A stretch of DNA of 64,000 nt, from the NCBI GenBank assembly GCA_030684695.1, contig JAUXXX010000035.1:28835-92834 (forward strand). Reading direction: 5' to 3'. A program made the position numbers and the translations under genes. Origin of the DNA: a bacterium. GTDB taxonomy: Bacteria > Bacillota_I > Bacilli_A > Izemoplasmatales > Hujiaoplasmataceae. The notes under the pieces were generated by a model that did not search any database, was not told where the DNA came from, and saw only the letters and a list, made by a program, of their open reading frames with translations. Shown piece by piece: positions 20,850-30,595 of this stretch (its first letter is position 1; every line of letters begins with the position of its first letter).

Positions 20850-21036
20850 AAAGTATACAACACTGCCAAAACATGAATATAAACTTAGTCTTGAGATTAA
20901 TTATCCAGATTGAATATTTCAAAAAGATTATATATATATTAGTTTTTGGATTATAGTGGTATTAAAGTTTTTGACATAGCAAGATGGTTATTTAATGAAA
21001 CGAAACAAACATGAATTTTTTGAGAGGGAGAATAAG

Positions 21037-21324
21037 ATGTATAAATTTACACCACCAAAAAAAAATAAGTTCGTCTACATTAGTGTCAATGTTGCGATAT
21101 TAATTGCATTTCTTACATTACGCATAGTTTGTGGTAATGATGAAGTAATATTGGGACTCAATATGGGCATCTTTTGCTTATTTAATGGTATTTGGAGTTT
21201 GAATAAAAAGAACTTTTCATTGATACATAGAGATGATAAAAGATACCAATATGGATGGATATTTGCGTTGATATTAGGTTTTTTAATGATAATCACAAGC
21301 TTAGCGATTTTATTAGTTCAATAA
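21037..21324 (+). CDS. Small membrane protein, unknown
   Basis: GAGGGAG SD then MYKFTPPKKNKFVYISVNVAILIAFLTLRI; 3 hydrophobic segments. Confidence 0.55.
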   Translation: MYKFTPPKKNKFVYISVNVAILIAFLTLRIVCGNDEVILGLNMGIFCLFNGIWSLNKKNFSLIHRDDKRYQYGWIFALILGFLMIITSLAILLVQ

Positions 21325-21808
21325 TTTCGATTAGCAATGAAACGCTAGCAGAAAATAACATACGGTCTCTATATTAACTGTCCATTGTATTTACTTGACT
21401 CATTACGGTTGGGATTAGTGTAAATCTACACAGGGACTTGAATCGTTATTTATAAGTAAAAAAGTATCGTAATAATGTGATATTACACACTCTTTGTATA
21501 ACGTATAAGAAGACAATTCTTAAAGATTGATCATATTTTACAAGATTTGAAGCAAGGGTGCTTAAATTGTATTAATCCCGTATACCTTAAACATACCGAT
21601 GTTATTTTCCATAAAGATATTAATCATTCTAAATTTTCAAGTGGATAGAGATTGCCTAATTTGTCTATAAAAATGAAAGAGGGAATTTATGTGTACAAGA
21701 TGGATTCGAAGGCAATGCATTTTACTAGGTTTACTATTTTGTAGTATCAAGGTATAATGAAACATAACGTAGTCTACAAAATCATATAAGAATTGATAAG
21801 AGGTATCC

Positions 21809-22528
21809 ATGTTGAAAAAAGTGTTTACTATTTTGAAAGTGTTGCTTTTAGCAATCGTTCTACTATTTATACCAAGAGTAGGGACATGGGTTGCCAATAT
21901 GTTCAACTATGACGCAATTGACCCCGATGGTGCTTTCATGTGGATCAGCGTCCACCATATCATTCAAGCACTTATTTTCCTCATTATTATTGTCATTATA
22001 AAAAAGTTTAAGCCAATGAATTTCCATTTAGGCATAGGAAACAAAGAGGTAGGGATTAAGTATCTAAAACGGTTTATGATTATTTTCGCACTTTACACGA
22101 TTATTGCTTTTACAGTCATCTTGTTACTTGATGGATTTGGGGCTTTCCAATATCCATTAAATGCTAGAAATATAATAGGCTACTTAGGATTTCAGCTGTT
22201 GTTATCGGGCCCATCAGAAGAACTTATTTTTAGGGCGTTTGCGATTACCATTTTTGTGACATTCATCTCAAGCAAAAGAGTGGACAAGCACTTAAGTTTT
22301 GCGGTGTTATTCGCAGCAGTCATTTTTGGTATCGCGCATATTCAATTCTCATTTCAACCATTTGGACTTTCCTACTCCTTACAACAAGTGTTTTATGCCA
22401 TCGGATTAGGATATTTTTACGGAGATTGTTATGAAAAATCCAAAAGTGTTATTTACCCCATGATCATGCATAGTTATGTGAATGTATTGATGGTTGGAGT
22501 TACGATCATTCTTTCATTTATATTTTAG
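21809..22528 (+). CDS. CPBP family intramembrane metalloprotease (Abi/CAAX-like)
   Basis: GPSEELIFRAFAI, FGIAHIQF, PMIMHSYVNVLM motifs. Confidence 0.88.
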   Translation: MLKKVFTILKVLLLAIVLLFIPRVGTWVANMFNYDAIDPDGAFMWISVHHIIQALIFLIIIVIIKKFKPMNFHLGIGNKEVGIKYLKRFMIIFALYTIIAFTVILLLDGFGAFQYPLNARNIIGYLGFQLLLSGPSEELIFRAFAITIFVTFISSKRVDKHLSFAVLFAAVIFGIAHIQFSFQPFGLSYSLQQVFYAIGLGYFYGDCYEKSKSVIYPMIMHSYVNVLMVGVTIILSFIF

Positions 22529-22629
22529 GACAATTAGTTTACATATGGTTTTGAATGGTTCGAATTGTATTTCTTAAGGTCGCAAATCAACTTTATAAAC
22601 CATTGATATAAAAATCATACCAAAACAAA

Positions 22630-22682
22630 ATATACCCTGTAAAATGGACACTTTGAAAAGGTCTATTACAGGGTATTTTTTA
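22630..22682. terminator. Rho-independent terminator
   Basis: AATACCCTGTAA.....TTACAGGGTATTTTTT. Confidence 0.7.
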
Positions 22683-22733
22683 AGTTTATAATGATAGAGC
22701 AGAAAAGACCGAGGCTGGATTTAATGTGTTGTT

Positions 22734-23168
22734 TTATTGGGGTTTGAATACCAATTTGAATGTTTCGAAAATGACTAACATATCTTCATCAAAGGTTTTT
22801 CCAATGGTCGCAGCTTCTTCTTGGAAGAATTCGAGATGAACTTCTCTCCAGTAATCAAGGGATTTATCACCTTCTCCTTCAATCATTGCCATTTCAGGAG
22901 TTACATCCTTAAATGGTAATATTTGAACGTTGGTGGTTTGAATGATGCACACAGCCTCATCACTTGAGTTTAAGATTACACTGAAATCACCAATTTGAGG
23001 CATTGGTTCGAAAGTATCAAGGTATAGCTGATGCAAAGAAGCGGTAGCTTGTTTGGTCCCTTCTAGAACAAGAGATGCGAGTTTATTTGGAACTGCTCCA
23101 AATTGCCATGCTGTATAAGGAATGTGCGAATCGGTACAAAAAAGGGCCCAACATTCATTTGCTTTCAT
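22734..23168 (-). CDS. ASCH domain protein
   Basis: GTKQATASLHQLY...PQIGDFSVILNSSDEAVCIIQTTNVQILPFKDVTPEMAMIEGEGDKSLDYWREVH. Confidence 0.88.
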   Translation of the reverse strand: MKANECWALFCTDSHIPYTAWQFGAVPNKLASLVLEGTKQATASLHQLYLDTFEPMPQIGDFSVILNSSDEAVCIIQTTNVQILPFKDVTPEMAMIEGEGDKSLDYWREVHLEFFQEEAATIGKTFDEDMLVIFETFKLVFKPQ

Positions 23169-23197
23169 GATTACCTCCTAAGGAATTTGATAAGTGA

Positions 23198-24247
23198 TTA
23201 TGCTTTGATGGCATACCGAAGTTTGGCAGATCTTGCTCTACTATTGGAATTTTGCTCTTCCATGGAAGGGCGAATGATCTCTTGTGCAATTTCTTGATAG
23301 ACGCCTTGACGGAAGAGGGATTGAAAGCTCTTTTTCACCAGACGATCTTCTCCAGAATGAAACGTAAGTATGGCAACTCTGCCGTTCTTCGCTAAACTAT
23401 CGGGTAATTTATCTAACAATGCTGATAATGCATCATATTCATGATTGATATCAATACGAAGAGCTTGAAAGGATCGCTGACAAGCTTTTTTAATTTCGTC
23501 ATTTCGTAGATGAATGGGGATATGAAACAATGCATCTGCAATGATTTGTTTGAGTTGTAAGGTAGTTTCGATGGTCCCACTTGTCTTTAGAAAACGCAAA
23601 GTGGCTTTTGCAATGACTTCTGCGTTTGGTTCATCGGCGTTTTCTTGTAAGATTGACACCAATTCATCATATGACAATTCGGTTAATCTCTTAGAAACTG
23701 GAATACCAATCTGGGGGTTCATTCGTAAATCAAGAGGACCGTCCATCTTAAAGGAAAATCCTCTAGATGGGTTGTCAATTTGCATGGAGGATACTCCCAA
23801 ATCAGCCAAGATAAAATCAAAAGGTCCTGTATGTTCCACCAATGCATCGATTTCTTTAAAGTTTAAAGATTCGATGGTAAGGATGTCTTCCCCATATCCC
23901 AAATCATGCAATCTTTTTTTCGTACGAGGCAACTCGATAGGATCTGCATCGATGGCATAGAGATGTCCGCTCTTTTGTAAACAAGCAAGCATTTCTTGGG
24001 TGTGACCCCCATAGCCTAACGTACAATCCAAACCAGTTTGTCCTGGTTTGATTTGTAGAATGTTTAATATTTCTTGAACACAAATACTACGGTGCATCCC
24101 AGCAGGAGTATTGCCTTTTTGAATGACTTTAGCGATGGTTTCTTCGTATTTATCAGGCTGAAGTTCTTTATATTTTTCTTCAAATGTTTTGGGATGAGTT
24201 CCAGAATATCGAACTCTTCTTTTTGGTTTCTCAATGGGTTGGGTCAT
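23198..24247 (-). CDS. rsmH: RsmH-like (MraW) rRNA methyltransferase with N-terminal extension
   Basis: DCTLGYGGHTQEML, DADPIEL, FDFILADLGVSSMQIDNPSRGFSFKMDGPLDLRM, FQALRIDINHE, ILTFHSGEDRLVK, NSRARSAKLRYA. Confidence 0.85.
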   Translation of the reverse strand: MTQPIEKPKRRVRYSGTHPKTFEEKYKELQPDKYEETIAKVIQKGNTPAGMHRSICVQEILNILQIKPGQTGLDCTLGYGGHTQEMLACLQKSGHLYAIDADPIELPRTKKRLHDLGYGEDILTIESLNFKEIDALVEHTGPFDFILADLGVSSMQIDNPSRGFSFKMDGPLDLRMNPQIGIPVSKRLTELSYDELVSILQENADEPNAEVIAKATLRFLKTSGTIETTLQLKQIIADALFHIPIHLRNDEIKKACQRSFQALRIDINHEYDALSALLDKLPDSLAKNGRVAILTFHSGEDRLVKKSFQSLFRQGVYQEIAQEIIRPSMEEQNSNSRARSAKLRYAIKA

Positions 24248-24432
24248 TTTGGGTTCCTTTTCAAGTGATTCACATATCCTTCACTATACGAACTAATCAT
24301 ATCAAATCAAGGACTGTTTTACAATAAAATACAAGTTTGGAATACGTAAGTTAAGGATATCTTTGGCAAACATTTAAAAAGGAGTACAAATATGATACTA
24401 TGAAATAAATCACTTGGTAGGAGAACAAATAT

Positions 24433-25410
24433 ATGCCATTATGGATTATTCGACAAGACATCACAAAAGTGAAAGTAGACTGTATTGTAAACTCGGCGAA
24501 TACTCTGCCCATCATTGGCGGAGGGGTCGATCAAGTTATCCATCAAGCAGCTGGGGAACAATTGTTAATGGAGCGCAAGCAATTAGGGTCCATTTCCCCA
24601 GGAAGTGCAAAAATAACAAATGCATATGGATTGCCTGCAAGACATGTCATTCACACGGTAGGTCCACTGTGGGTGGATGGGCATCACGGGGAAGAAAGTA
24701 CTTTGCGTCAATGTTACCAAGATTCTTTACAATTAGCACGAGTTCATGGATGTGAATCCATTGCTTTTCCACTGATTTCCAGTGGTGTTTTTGGTTATCC
24801 CAAAGATAAGGCTCTAGAGTGTGCCATTGAATCCATCAAGCAATTTCTTGATCTACATGATTTGATGGTGTATTTGGTTGTTTATGATAAGAAGTCCTAT
24901 CGAATATCCAAAGAACGAGTAGACTCTGTTCAATCATTTTTAGAAGATCGTGATGTAATAGAAACGAGTTCTTACCGCATGGAAAATCACATCCATCCAT
25001 CGATAAGAAGAAGTGAGTCTGTTCATCGGCACAAATCATTACTTGATGAAATCAATGAATTAGAAGATACTTTTTCCGAGCGTTTACTAAAACAAATTGC
25101 ATTATCGGGTATGTTGGAAGTAGACGTTTACAAAAGAGCCAATATTGACCGTAGATTATTTTCAAAAATTCGCAGTAACAAAGACTACAAACCAAGCAAA
25201 CAAACCGCTGTTGCTTTTGCATTTGCACTTCGTTTGTCACTCGATGATACCAAGGATTTATTGGAAAGTGCCGGTTTTGCACTCAATCGCAGTAGTAAAT
25301 TTGATTTAATCGTTCAATACCATCTCTTACATCGTCTTTATGATATTCATTCCATAAATAGCATTTTATTTGATTATGATCAACCTTTGTTGGGCTCACA
25401 AATGGAGTAG
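24433..25410 (+). CDS. Macro domain protein with C-terminal HTH-like domain
   Basis: Macro: IVNSANTLPIIGGGVDQVIHQAAG, VIHTVGPLW, SIAFPLISSGVFGYP; C-terminus: DVYKRANIDRRLFSKIRSNKDYKPSKQTAVAFAFALRLSLDDTKDLLESAGFALNRSSKFDLIV. Confidence 0.88.
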   Translation: MPLWIIRQDITKVKVDCIVNSANTLPIIGGGVDQVIHQAAGEQLLMERKQLGSISPGSAKITNAYGLPARHVIHTVGPLWVDGHHGEESTLRQCYQDSLQLARVHGCESIAFPLISSGVFGYPKDKALECAIESIKQFLDLHDLMVYLVVYDKKSYRISKERVDSVQSFLEDRDVIETSSYRMENHIHPSIRRSESVHRHKSLLDEINELEDTFSERLLKQIALSGMLEVDVYKRANIDRRLFSKIRSNKDYKPSKQTAVAFAFALRLSLDDTKDLLESAGFALNRSSKFDLIVQYHLLHRLYDIHSINSILFDYDQPLLGSQME

Positions 25411-25501
25411 TCCACGTTTTTTAAATGTCGCAATTCATGCGACCTTATGTGATTTCCTTTTTGGTATGATTAGGGTATCAATGAAATAGGAGGTCCAATT
25501 C

Positions 25502-26149
25502 ATGAAAACAGGAATTACAGAAGTCGTTTTTCTCTTGGATAGAAGTGGGTCCATGGGAGGATTGGAATTAGATACCATTGGAGGGTTTAATTCCATGTTA
25601 CACAAACAAAGACTTATCGAAGGCAAAGTGAAAGTATCGACGGTATTGTTTGATCATCAGTTTGAAGTCATCCATCATCGATTGCCCCTTGTAGAAGTTG
25701 CGGATTTAACCTTGAAAGAGTATTTTGTCCGGGGGTCCACAGCGCTACTAGACGCGATTGGCCGTTCAATCAAAAAGATCGGTTCCATTCAAAAGTATGC
25801 AACAGATGAAAATCGTAGTGAGAAGGTATTATTTGTTATTATTACAGATGGAATGGAAAATGCAAGTACTGAGTTTACTAGCCGACAAATCAAGCAAATG
25901 ATTAAAAATCAGACAGCGGATTATAACTGGGAGTTTCTTTTCATCGGTGCGAATATTGACGCGGTTGAAACGGCAAGATCATATGGTATTAAGGAAAATA
26001 GAGCAGCGAATTATCACCATGATAGTATGGGAACCATGAAAAACTTTGATGCAGTGAATGCCGCCATCGTTCACCTTCGTGATGAAGGGAGCATCAAAGA
26101 CGATTGGAAAGCAGAAATCGATAAAGATTTCGAAACACGAAAACAATAG
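25502..26149 (+). CDS. vWA domain protein (TerY-like)
   Basis: VVFLLDRSGSMGG (DxSxS MIDAS), GSTALLDAIG, FVIITDGMENAS. Confidence 0.88.
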   Translation: MKTGITEVVFLLDRSGSMGGLELDTIGGFNSMLHKQRLIEGKVKVSTVLFDHQFEVIHHRLPLVEVADLTLKEYFVRGSTALLDAIGRSIKKIGSIQKYATDENRSEKVLFVIITDGMENASTEFTSRQIKQMIKNQTADYNWEFLFIGANIDAVETARSYGIKENRAANYHHDSMGTMKNFDAVNAAIVHLRDEGSIKDDWKAEIDKDFETRKQ

Positions 26150-26158
26150 TATTATTAC

Positions 26159-26188
26159 GGGGAGCGCAAAGTTGCACTCCTCTTTTTA
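26159..26188 (+). terminator. Rho-independent terminator
   Basis: GGGGAGCGCAA-ag-TTGCACTCCTCTTTTTAT. Confidence 0.7.
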
Positions 26189-26271
26189 TACATATATTTT
26201 TGATATTTATTATTGTTGACTTGATTTTACAAGAATAATTGGTACAATGATTTTGTAATGGAGGACGAATA

Positions 26272-27072
26272 ATGAGTATAAAACGTAAATGGGTTGGTAT
26301 TTTTGTAATTATTTTAGTCATGATTCTAGCTTCTTGTTCTCAAATGACTGACAATGGACCTCAAGAAGGTGAGTTTGGCAACCTTGTGACATTAAGTGAA
26401 CAAGCACCCAGTAGAAAGATTATTTATAAAGCAACGCTTTCTGTTTACACAGATATATTGAGTAATGCTGTGACGGATGTAAAATCCTTGCTTACAGCAG
26501 AAGACTGGGTTGATAGTGAACAAATCAATGAAACCAGAGCCATTTTAGTGTTGAGAATCAAGACACAGCGACTTGATAGTGTACTAGATGCCATTCGACA
26601 AGAGTATGAAGTATCCTCATTCGAAAAGACAGCTACAGACATTTCATTAAACTATTTTGATAAGACCACACAAGTACTTACCTATCAAGCCGAACAGACT
26701 CGGTTATTAGAATTGTATGAATCAGCTACTTTATCTGAAATGATTTCAATCAATACAAGATTATCTCAACTTGAAGTTTTGATTTCTAAACTTCAAGGAG
26801 AATTAAATGTATTTGATAGTTTGGTGGACTATAGTGAAGTCCATATCACAATATACGGTTCCAAAGCAGCGGCACAAGCGCCGTTTGGGAAAAGTATTGT
26901 TTATTCCTTTTTACTAGGGTTCAATGCCTTAATCAGTTTTTTTAGAGTAATCATCTTAGCATTCGTTGCTTTGCTTCCTTGGGCGGTAGTAATCACGCCT
27001 ACGGTATTTTTGGTTATCTATTTGACAAAGCGCTCAAGAAAGAAAAAAATCAAATCAAAAGAAGTTCAGTAG
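26272..27072 (+). CDS. DUF4349 lipoprotein
   Basis: Lipobox LASC; RKIIYKATLSVYT, coiled-coil LSQLEVLISKLQGELNVFDSLVDYSEVHITIY and C-terminal TM. Confidence 0.85.
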   Translation: MSIKRKWVGIFVIILVMILASCSQMTDNGPQEGEFGNLVTLSEQAPSRKIIYKATLSVYTDILSNAVTDVKSLLTAEDWVDSEQINETRAILVLRIKTQRLDSVLDAIRQEYEVSSFEKTATDISLNYFDKTTQVLTYQAEQTRLLELYESATLSEMISINTRLSQLEVLISKLQGELNVFDSLVDYSEVHITIYGSKAAAQAPFGKSIVYSFLLGFNALISFFRVIILAFVALLPWAVVITPTVFLVIYLTKRSRKKKIKSKEVQ

Positions 27073-27179
27073 TTGTAAATATAAAGCGAAAGTACGTCAA
27101 ACGATGTACTTTTTGTTATCTTTCTAATACAAGTTTATGATATAATCGAATCAGTTCTTTGGACTATTTTGGAGAGTGT

Positions 27180-28349
27180 ATGAAGAAAAAACTACTTTTA
27201 CTTGCTGTGATTTATATCATCTTTATTGCGCTTGGATTACCAGATGCCTTACTAGGATCTGGATGGAATTTGATAAGGGAAGAACTCAATGTCCCATTAG
27301 CAACACTAGGGATTATGACCATTTGTGTGTACTCCATGTCTGTGCTCGCAACCTTTAATGCACCGCGATTACTTCGGTTATTAGAAACCAAGAAAATCGC
27401 GATTATTAGCGTTTTTTTCACTGGTGCTGCTTTGCTTTTAATCAGTCAAGTAAATCAGTTTTATCAAATGCTTTTTTTGGCAATACCTTTAGGGATAGGG
27501 GCAGGAGCCATTGACGTATCACTCAATCATTATTTAGCCGCAAACTATGAAGCAAAGCATATGAATTATCTACATTCATTCTATGGAATAGGAGTAACCT
27601 TAGGACCGACAGTAATGGCGTATACCTTGTCTCAAGATTCGTGGAGAAATGGATATATCATTGTGGGATTGATGTTACTTACCATTGCCTTGATTGGACT
27701 CTTCACCCATAAACTATGGGCCAAGGAACCCAAACAAGAACGAGAAGACACACATGCACATATTCAACTTAAAGACATCTTAAAGACAAAAGGAGCGATC
27801 CCTAGTATCTTGATTTTCTTGTTTTATGTTCATATTGAGTCCTTGGGTGGGGTATGGATTGCCAGTTATTTCTTTATTGAAAAGGGCGTCAGCTACGCGG
27901 TAGCTGCACTTTATACAACTGCTTTTTATCTAGCACTCACAGTAGGTAGGTTGCTTTCAGGGTTTGTATCTTCAAAAGTAAGTCCTCAGTTTTTAGTGAA
28001 GCTGGGTCAAACGTTGATTGTCTTATCGGCGTTTTTATTGTTTGTAGACTTTAGTCAAACATGGGTGTACTTTCTTATTGTCGGATTGTTTGGTCTAGGG
28101 TGTGCACCAATTTACCCCAACATGATGTTCTTAAATTCTGTCTATTTTGAAAAGAAGCAATTAAGTAAAATGGTGTCATTGCAAATGGCACTTGGATATT
28201 TGGGATTTGGAGCGCTTACTCCACTAGCTGGGTTATTATTTGAAAAAACGACAATCGCTTACTTTCCAATCGTATTGATATTGATGAGTAGTGTTTTATT
28301 TGGAATAACGTTATACTTGATGATTTCTAAGAAGCCAAGACTAGTATAA
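27180..28349 (+). CDS. MFS transporter
   Basis: 12-TM; GLPDALLGSGWNLIREEL, GIGAGAIDVSLNHYLAANY. Confidence 0.85.
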   Translation: MKKKLLLLAVIYIIFIALGLPDALLGSGWNLIREELNVPLATLGIMTICVYSMSVLATFNAPRLLRLLETKKIAIISVFFTGAALLLISQVNQFYQMLFLAIPLGIGAGAIDVSLNHYLAANYEAKHMNYLHSFYGIGVTLGPTVMAYTLSQDSWRNGYIIVGLMLLTIALIGLFTHKLWAKEPKQEREDTHAHIQLKDILKTKGAIPSILIFLFYVHIESLGGVWIASYFFIEKGVSYAVAALYTTAFYLALTVGRLLSGFVSSKVSPQFLVKLGQTLIVLSAFLLFVDFSQTWVYFLIVGLFGLGCAPIYPNMMFLNSVYFEKKQLSKMVSLQMALGYLGFGALTPLAGLLFEKTTIAYFPIVLILMSSVLFGITLYLMISKKPRLV

Positions 28350-28605
28350 TTGATTCTTCTTTCGTAGGCGTAATCTGTTTCATTTATAATAATTGTTGTA
28401 AGAATACTTTTTTAATCTGTGTGGAGTTCCTACTTCATCACATTAGTAGAAGACATAGTTGATTTGATTTGCCTAGTAGCTTGAATCTATTATAGATACT
28501 ATTTTGAATTGAAACCAATCTTTTTGGTTTCTTTTTTTCTAAAATGTAATATATAATTGACATATTGTACGCTATAATGTATATTTACGATAAGGACGTG
28601 ATGAA

Positions 28606-28806
28606 ATGAACTTAAATATGAAGCTTGCTCGTATTGAGAAAGGTTATTCACAAGAGGGTTTAGCTATGAAAATTGGTGTAAGCCGTCAAACCATTTTACT
28701 CATTGAACAAGGAGCGTATAACCCCTCCATTCAATTATGTATTGCCATATGTAAAGAACTTGATCGCACACTAAATGATTTATTTTGGGAGGATACTAAC
28801 CGATGA
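28606..28806 (+). CDS. Small XRE-family HTH regulator
   Basis: 66 aa; MNLNMKLARIEKGYSQEGLAMKIGVSRQTILLIEQGAYNPSIQLCIAICKELDRTLNDLFWE. Confidence 0.9.
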   Translation: MNLNMKLARIEKGYSQEGLAMKIGVSRQTILLIEQGAYNPSIQLCIAICKELDRTLNDLFWEDTNR

Positions 28807-30179
28807 GGGACGAACGAATTCAATGGACGAATGGACAAATCAAACAACAGGTTCTATGGATTATCTCAATTTTAGCACTCGTTTCCTTAGGAATCAAACT
28901 GGCACTCTCTTACACAGATATCATTGTAGAGTTGGTATATATAGGTTTGATGACAGTGAACATCATTGGGAGAGTTTTGATTCGATATAATGATCGAATC
29001 ATCGATGAATCTATTCAAAAAAGACGAGGGATATTTACTTCAAAGATGTTTACAATCATCGCCCTTGTTTGTATTGCCTTGTATTTTATTCAGCTGCCTT
29101 ATTTGGAAGTTGAACTCATATTGCCTGCAAATCTTTTTGTCTCTCTTTCGTTGTTTACTGGGATTCTTTCCTATTTTATGATTGCTAGAAAGAAACAGAT
29201 ATATATCAATGCAACGATTATTGATCTCCCATTAAAACAATACCATCGCAGACTATGGAAGCGTGTCGGCATTCTCTTTCTATTTTCTTTAGCCATTGGT
29301 GTACTATCTGGAGGAATCTATTACTTAACTACCTCTATGACTGAAGCCATATGGATGACACTAGTGGTGATATTTTTCTCTTTTGTTAGTGTTTCACTCG
29401 AATACGGATTATTGTCTATTTATGAAAAGTTTCACTCCGATGAGATGTTTGAGCAAATCGATGGAGTTGTACGTTATGTTCCTCGTACGTATGTCTTAAT
29501 TAGTTGCATATTACTATTCTATTACACGTTAAAAACGATTTTGATTGTTTTAAACCAGCTTGATGTACTACAATTATTGCATCGATTTTACTATAATCTA
29601 TTTCAAGATATCGTTGTTTTATTTGATGTGATCTATGGAATTCCATTACAAGTACTCGCATTTATCGGTTTTATTGTTTTGTATCGATCTCAATTGCGTC
29701 AGCCAACCAAAAAACCTTCCTATTTTTCTGTGTTTAAAGTATTAGCACTTCTATCGATGATTTATGGGATTGTAAGTGGACTCATCAATCATATTCTTTA
29801 TTTTATTATACGCTTTGGGAATCCGCAGCAAGGGATGCAATTGCTTGCTTTGAATAGCACAATATCGGTAGCTTTAGCAATGGTTATTTCGTTTATTTCG
29901 TTGATTAGTGGACTCCTCATTTATTCCTACATGGTTCAAAATCACTTTCCTGTATCAAAACTATACTTAGCAATCGTTATAACATCGTTTCTTAGTTTTT
30001 GGGTAACTCGTTTCCTCTACTTTCAATTTTCTTCAAGTATCCAAATACGGATGATGATTTCGTTGGTATCTTCGATTTTTACTTATGTTGTAATGGGAAT
30101 ATTGAGTTTATTATTAATTGTGATACTTTCGAAACGTAAACGAAATATTCTACCAGTAGAAACGGTAGACCAAGGATGA
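28803..30179 (+). CDS. Multi-pass membrane protein, unknown
   Basis: 458 aa with many TM segments; ATGA overlap with both neighbours. Confidence 0.75.
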   Translation: MRDERIQWTNGQIKQQVLWIISILALVSLGIKLALSYTDIIVELVYIGLMTVNIIGRVLIRYNDRIIDESIQKRRGIFTSKMFTIIALVCIALYFIQLPYLEVELILPANLFVSLSLFTGILSYFMIARKKQIYINATIIDLPLKQYHRRLWKRVGILFLFSLAIGVLSGGIYYLTTSMTEAIWMTLVVIFFSFVSVSLEYGLLSIYEKFHSDEMFEQIDGVVRYVPRTYVLISCILLFYYTLKTILIVLNQLDVLQLLHRFYYNLFQDIVVLFDVIYGIPLQVLAFIGFIVLYRSQLRQPTKKPSYFSVFKVLALLSMIYGIVSGLINHILYFIIRFGNPQQGMQLLALNSTISVALAMVISFISLISGLLIYSYMVQNHFPVSKLYLAIVITSFLSFWVTRFLYFQFSSSIQIRMMISLVSSIFTYVVMGILSLLLIVILSKRKRNILPVETVDQG

Positions 30180-30595
30180 AGTATGAAGTGAGTTGTGTGT
30201 TAGATTGCACACTTGAAGTTTCGAGTAAACTATATATCAATCATGAGCTCATGCCCTTATGGGAAGAAGGGTTACAACGCATTGAATGGATTCATGAAAC
30301 TCATAGTCTTGTGGGAAACATCGGATATTTGGTGTTTTTGGGTCCAGAAGGTGAGTTTACAATGAAGTACACAATACAGTCCATTGAACATCCGCATACA
30401 GTGGTTATGATATACGAAATGGGAACGGTATGGAATCGATGCGTGAATCATTTCGCATCCATGGGAGAGCGGACTTCATGGACGATGGAAGTAGAGTTTT
30501 CTGGGATAGAGTCATGGAATCTTCCAAAAGAATCCTTCGTAAAAAAAACAACTGCGGGAATGCAGTTGTTTGTGGACTTTGTAAAAAAAGTATGA
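30176..30595 (+). CDS. SRPBCC-like protein
   Basis: 139 aa; YEVSCVLDCTLEVSSKLYINHELMPLWEEGLQRIEW... helix-grip-like pattern. Confidence 0.6.
   Translation: MKYEVSCVLDCTLEVSSKLYINHELMPLWEEGLQRIEWIHETHSLVGNIGYLVFLGPEGEFTMKYTIQSIEHPHTVVMIYEMGTVWNRCVNHFASMGERTSWTMEVEFSGIESWNLPKESFVKKTTAGMQLFVDFVKKV

Noticed and set aside
24414-24755. 113-aa plus ORF
   Set aside because: Out-of-frame overlap with the macro domain gene.
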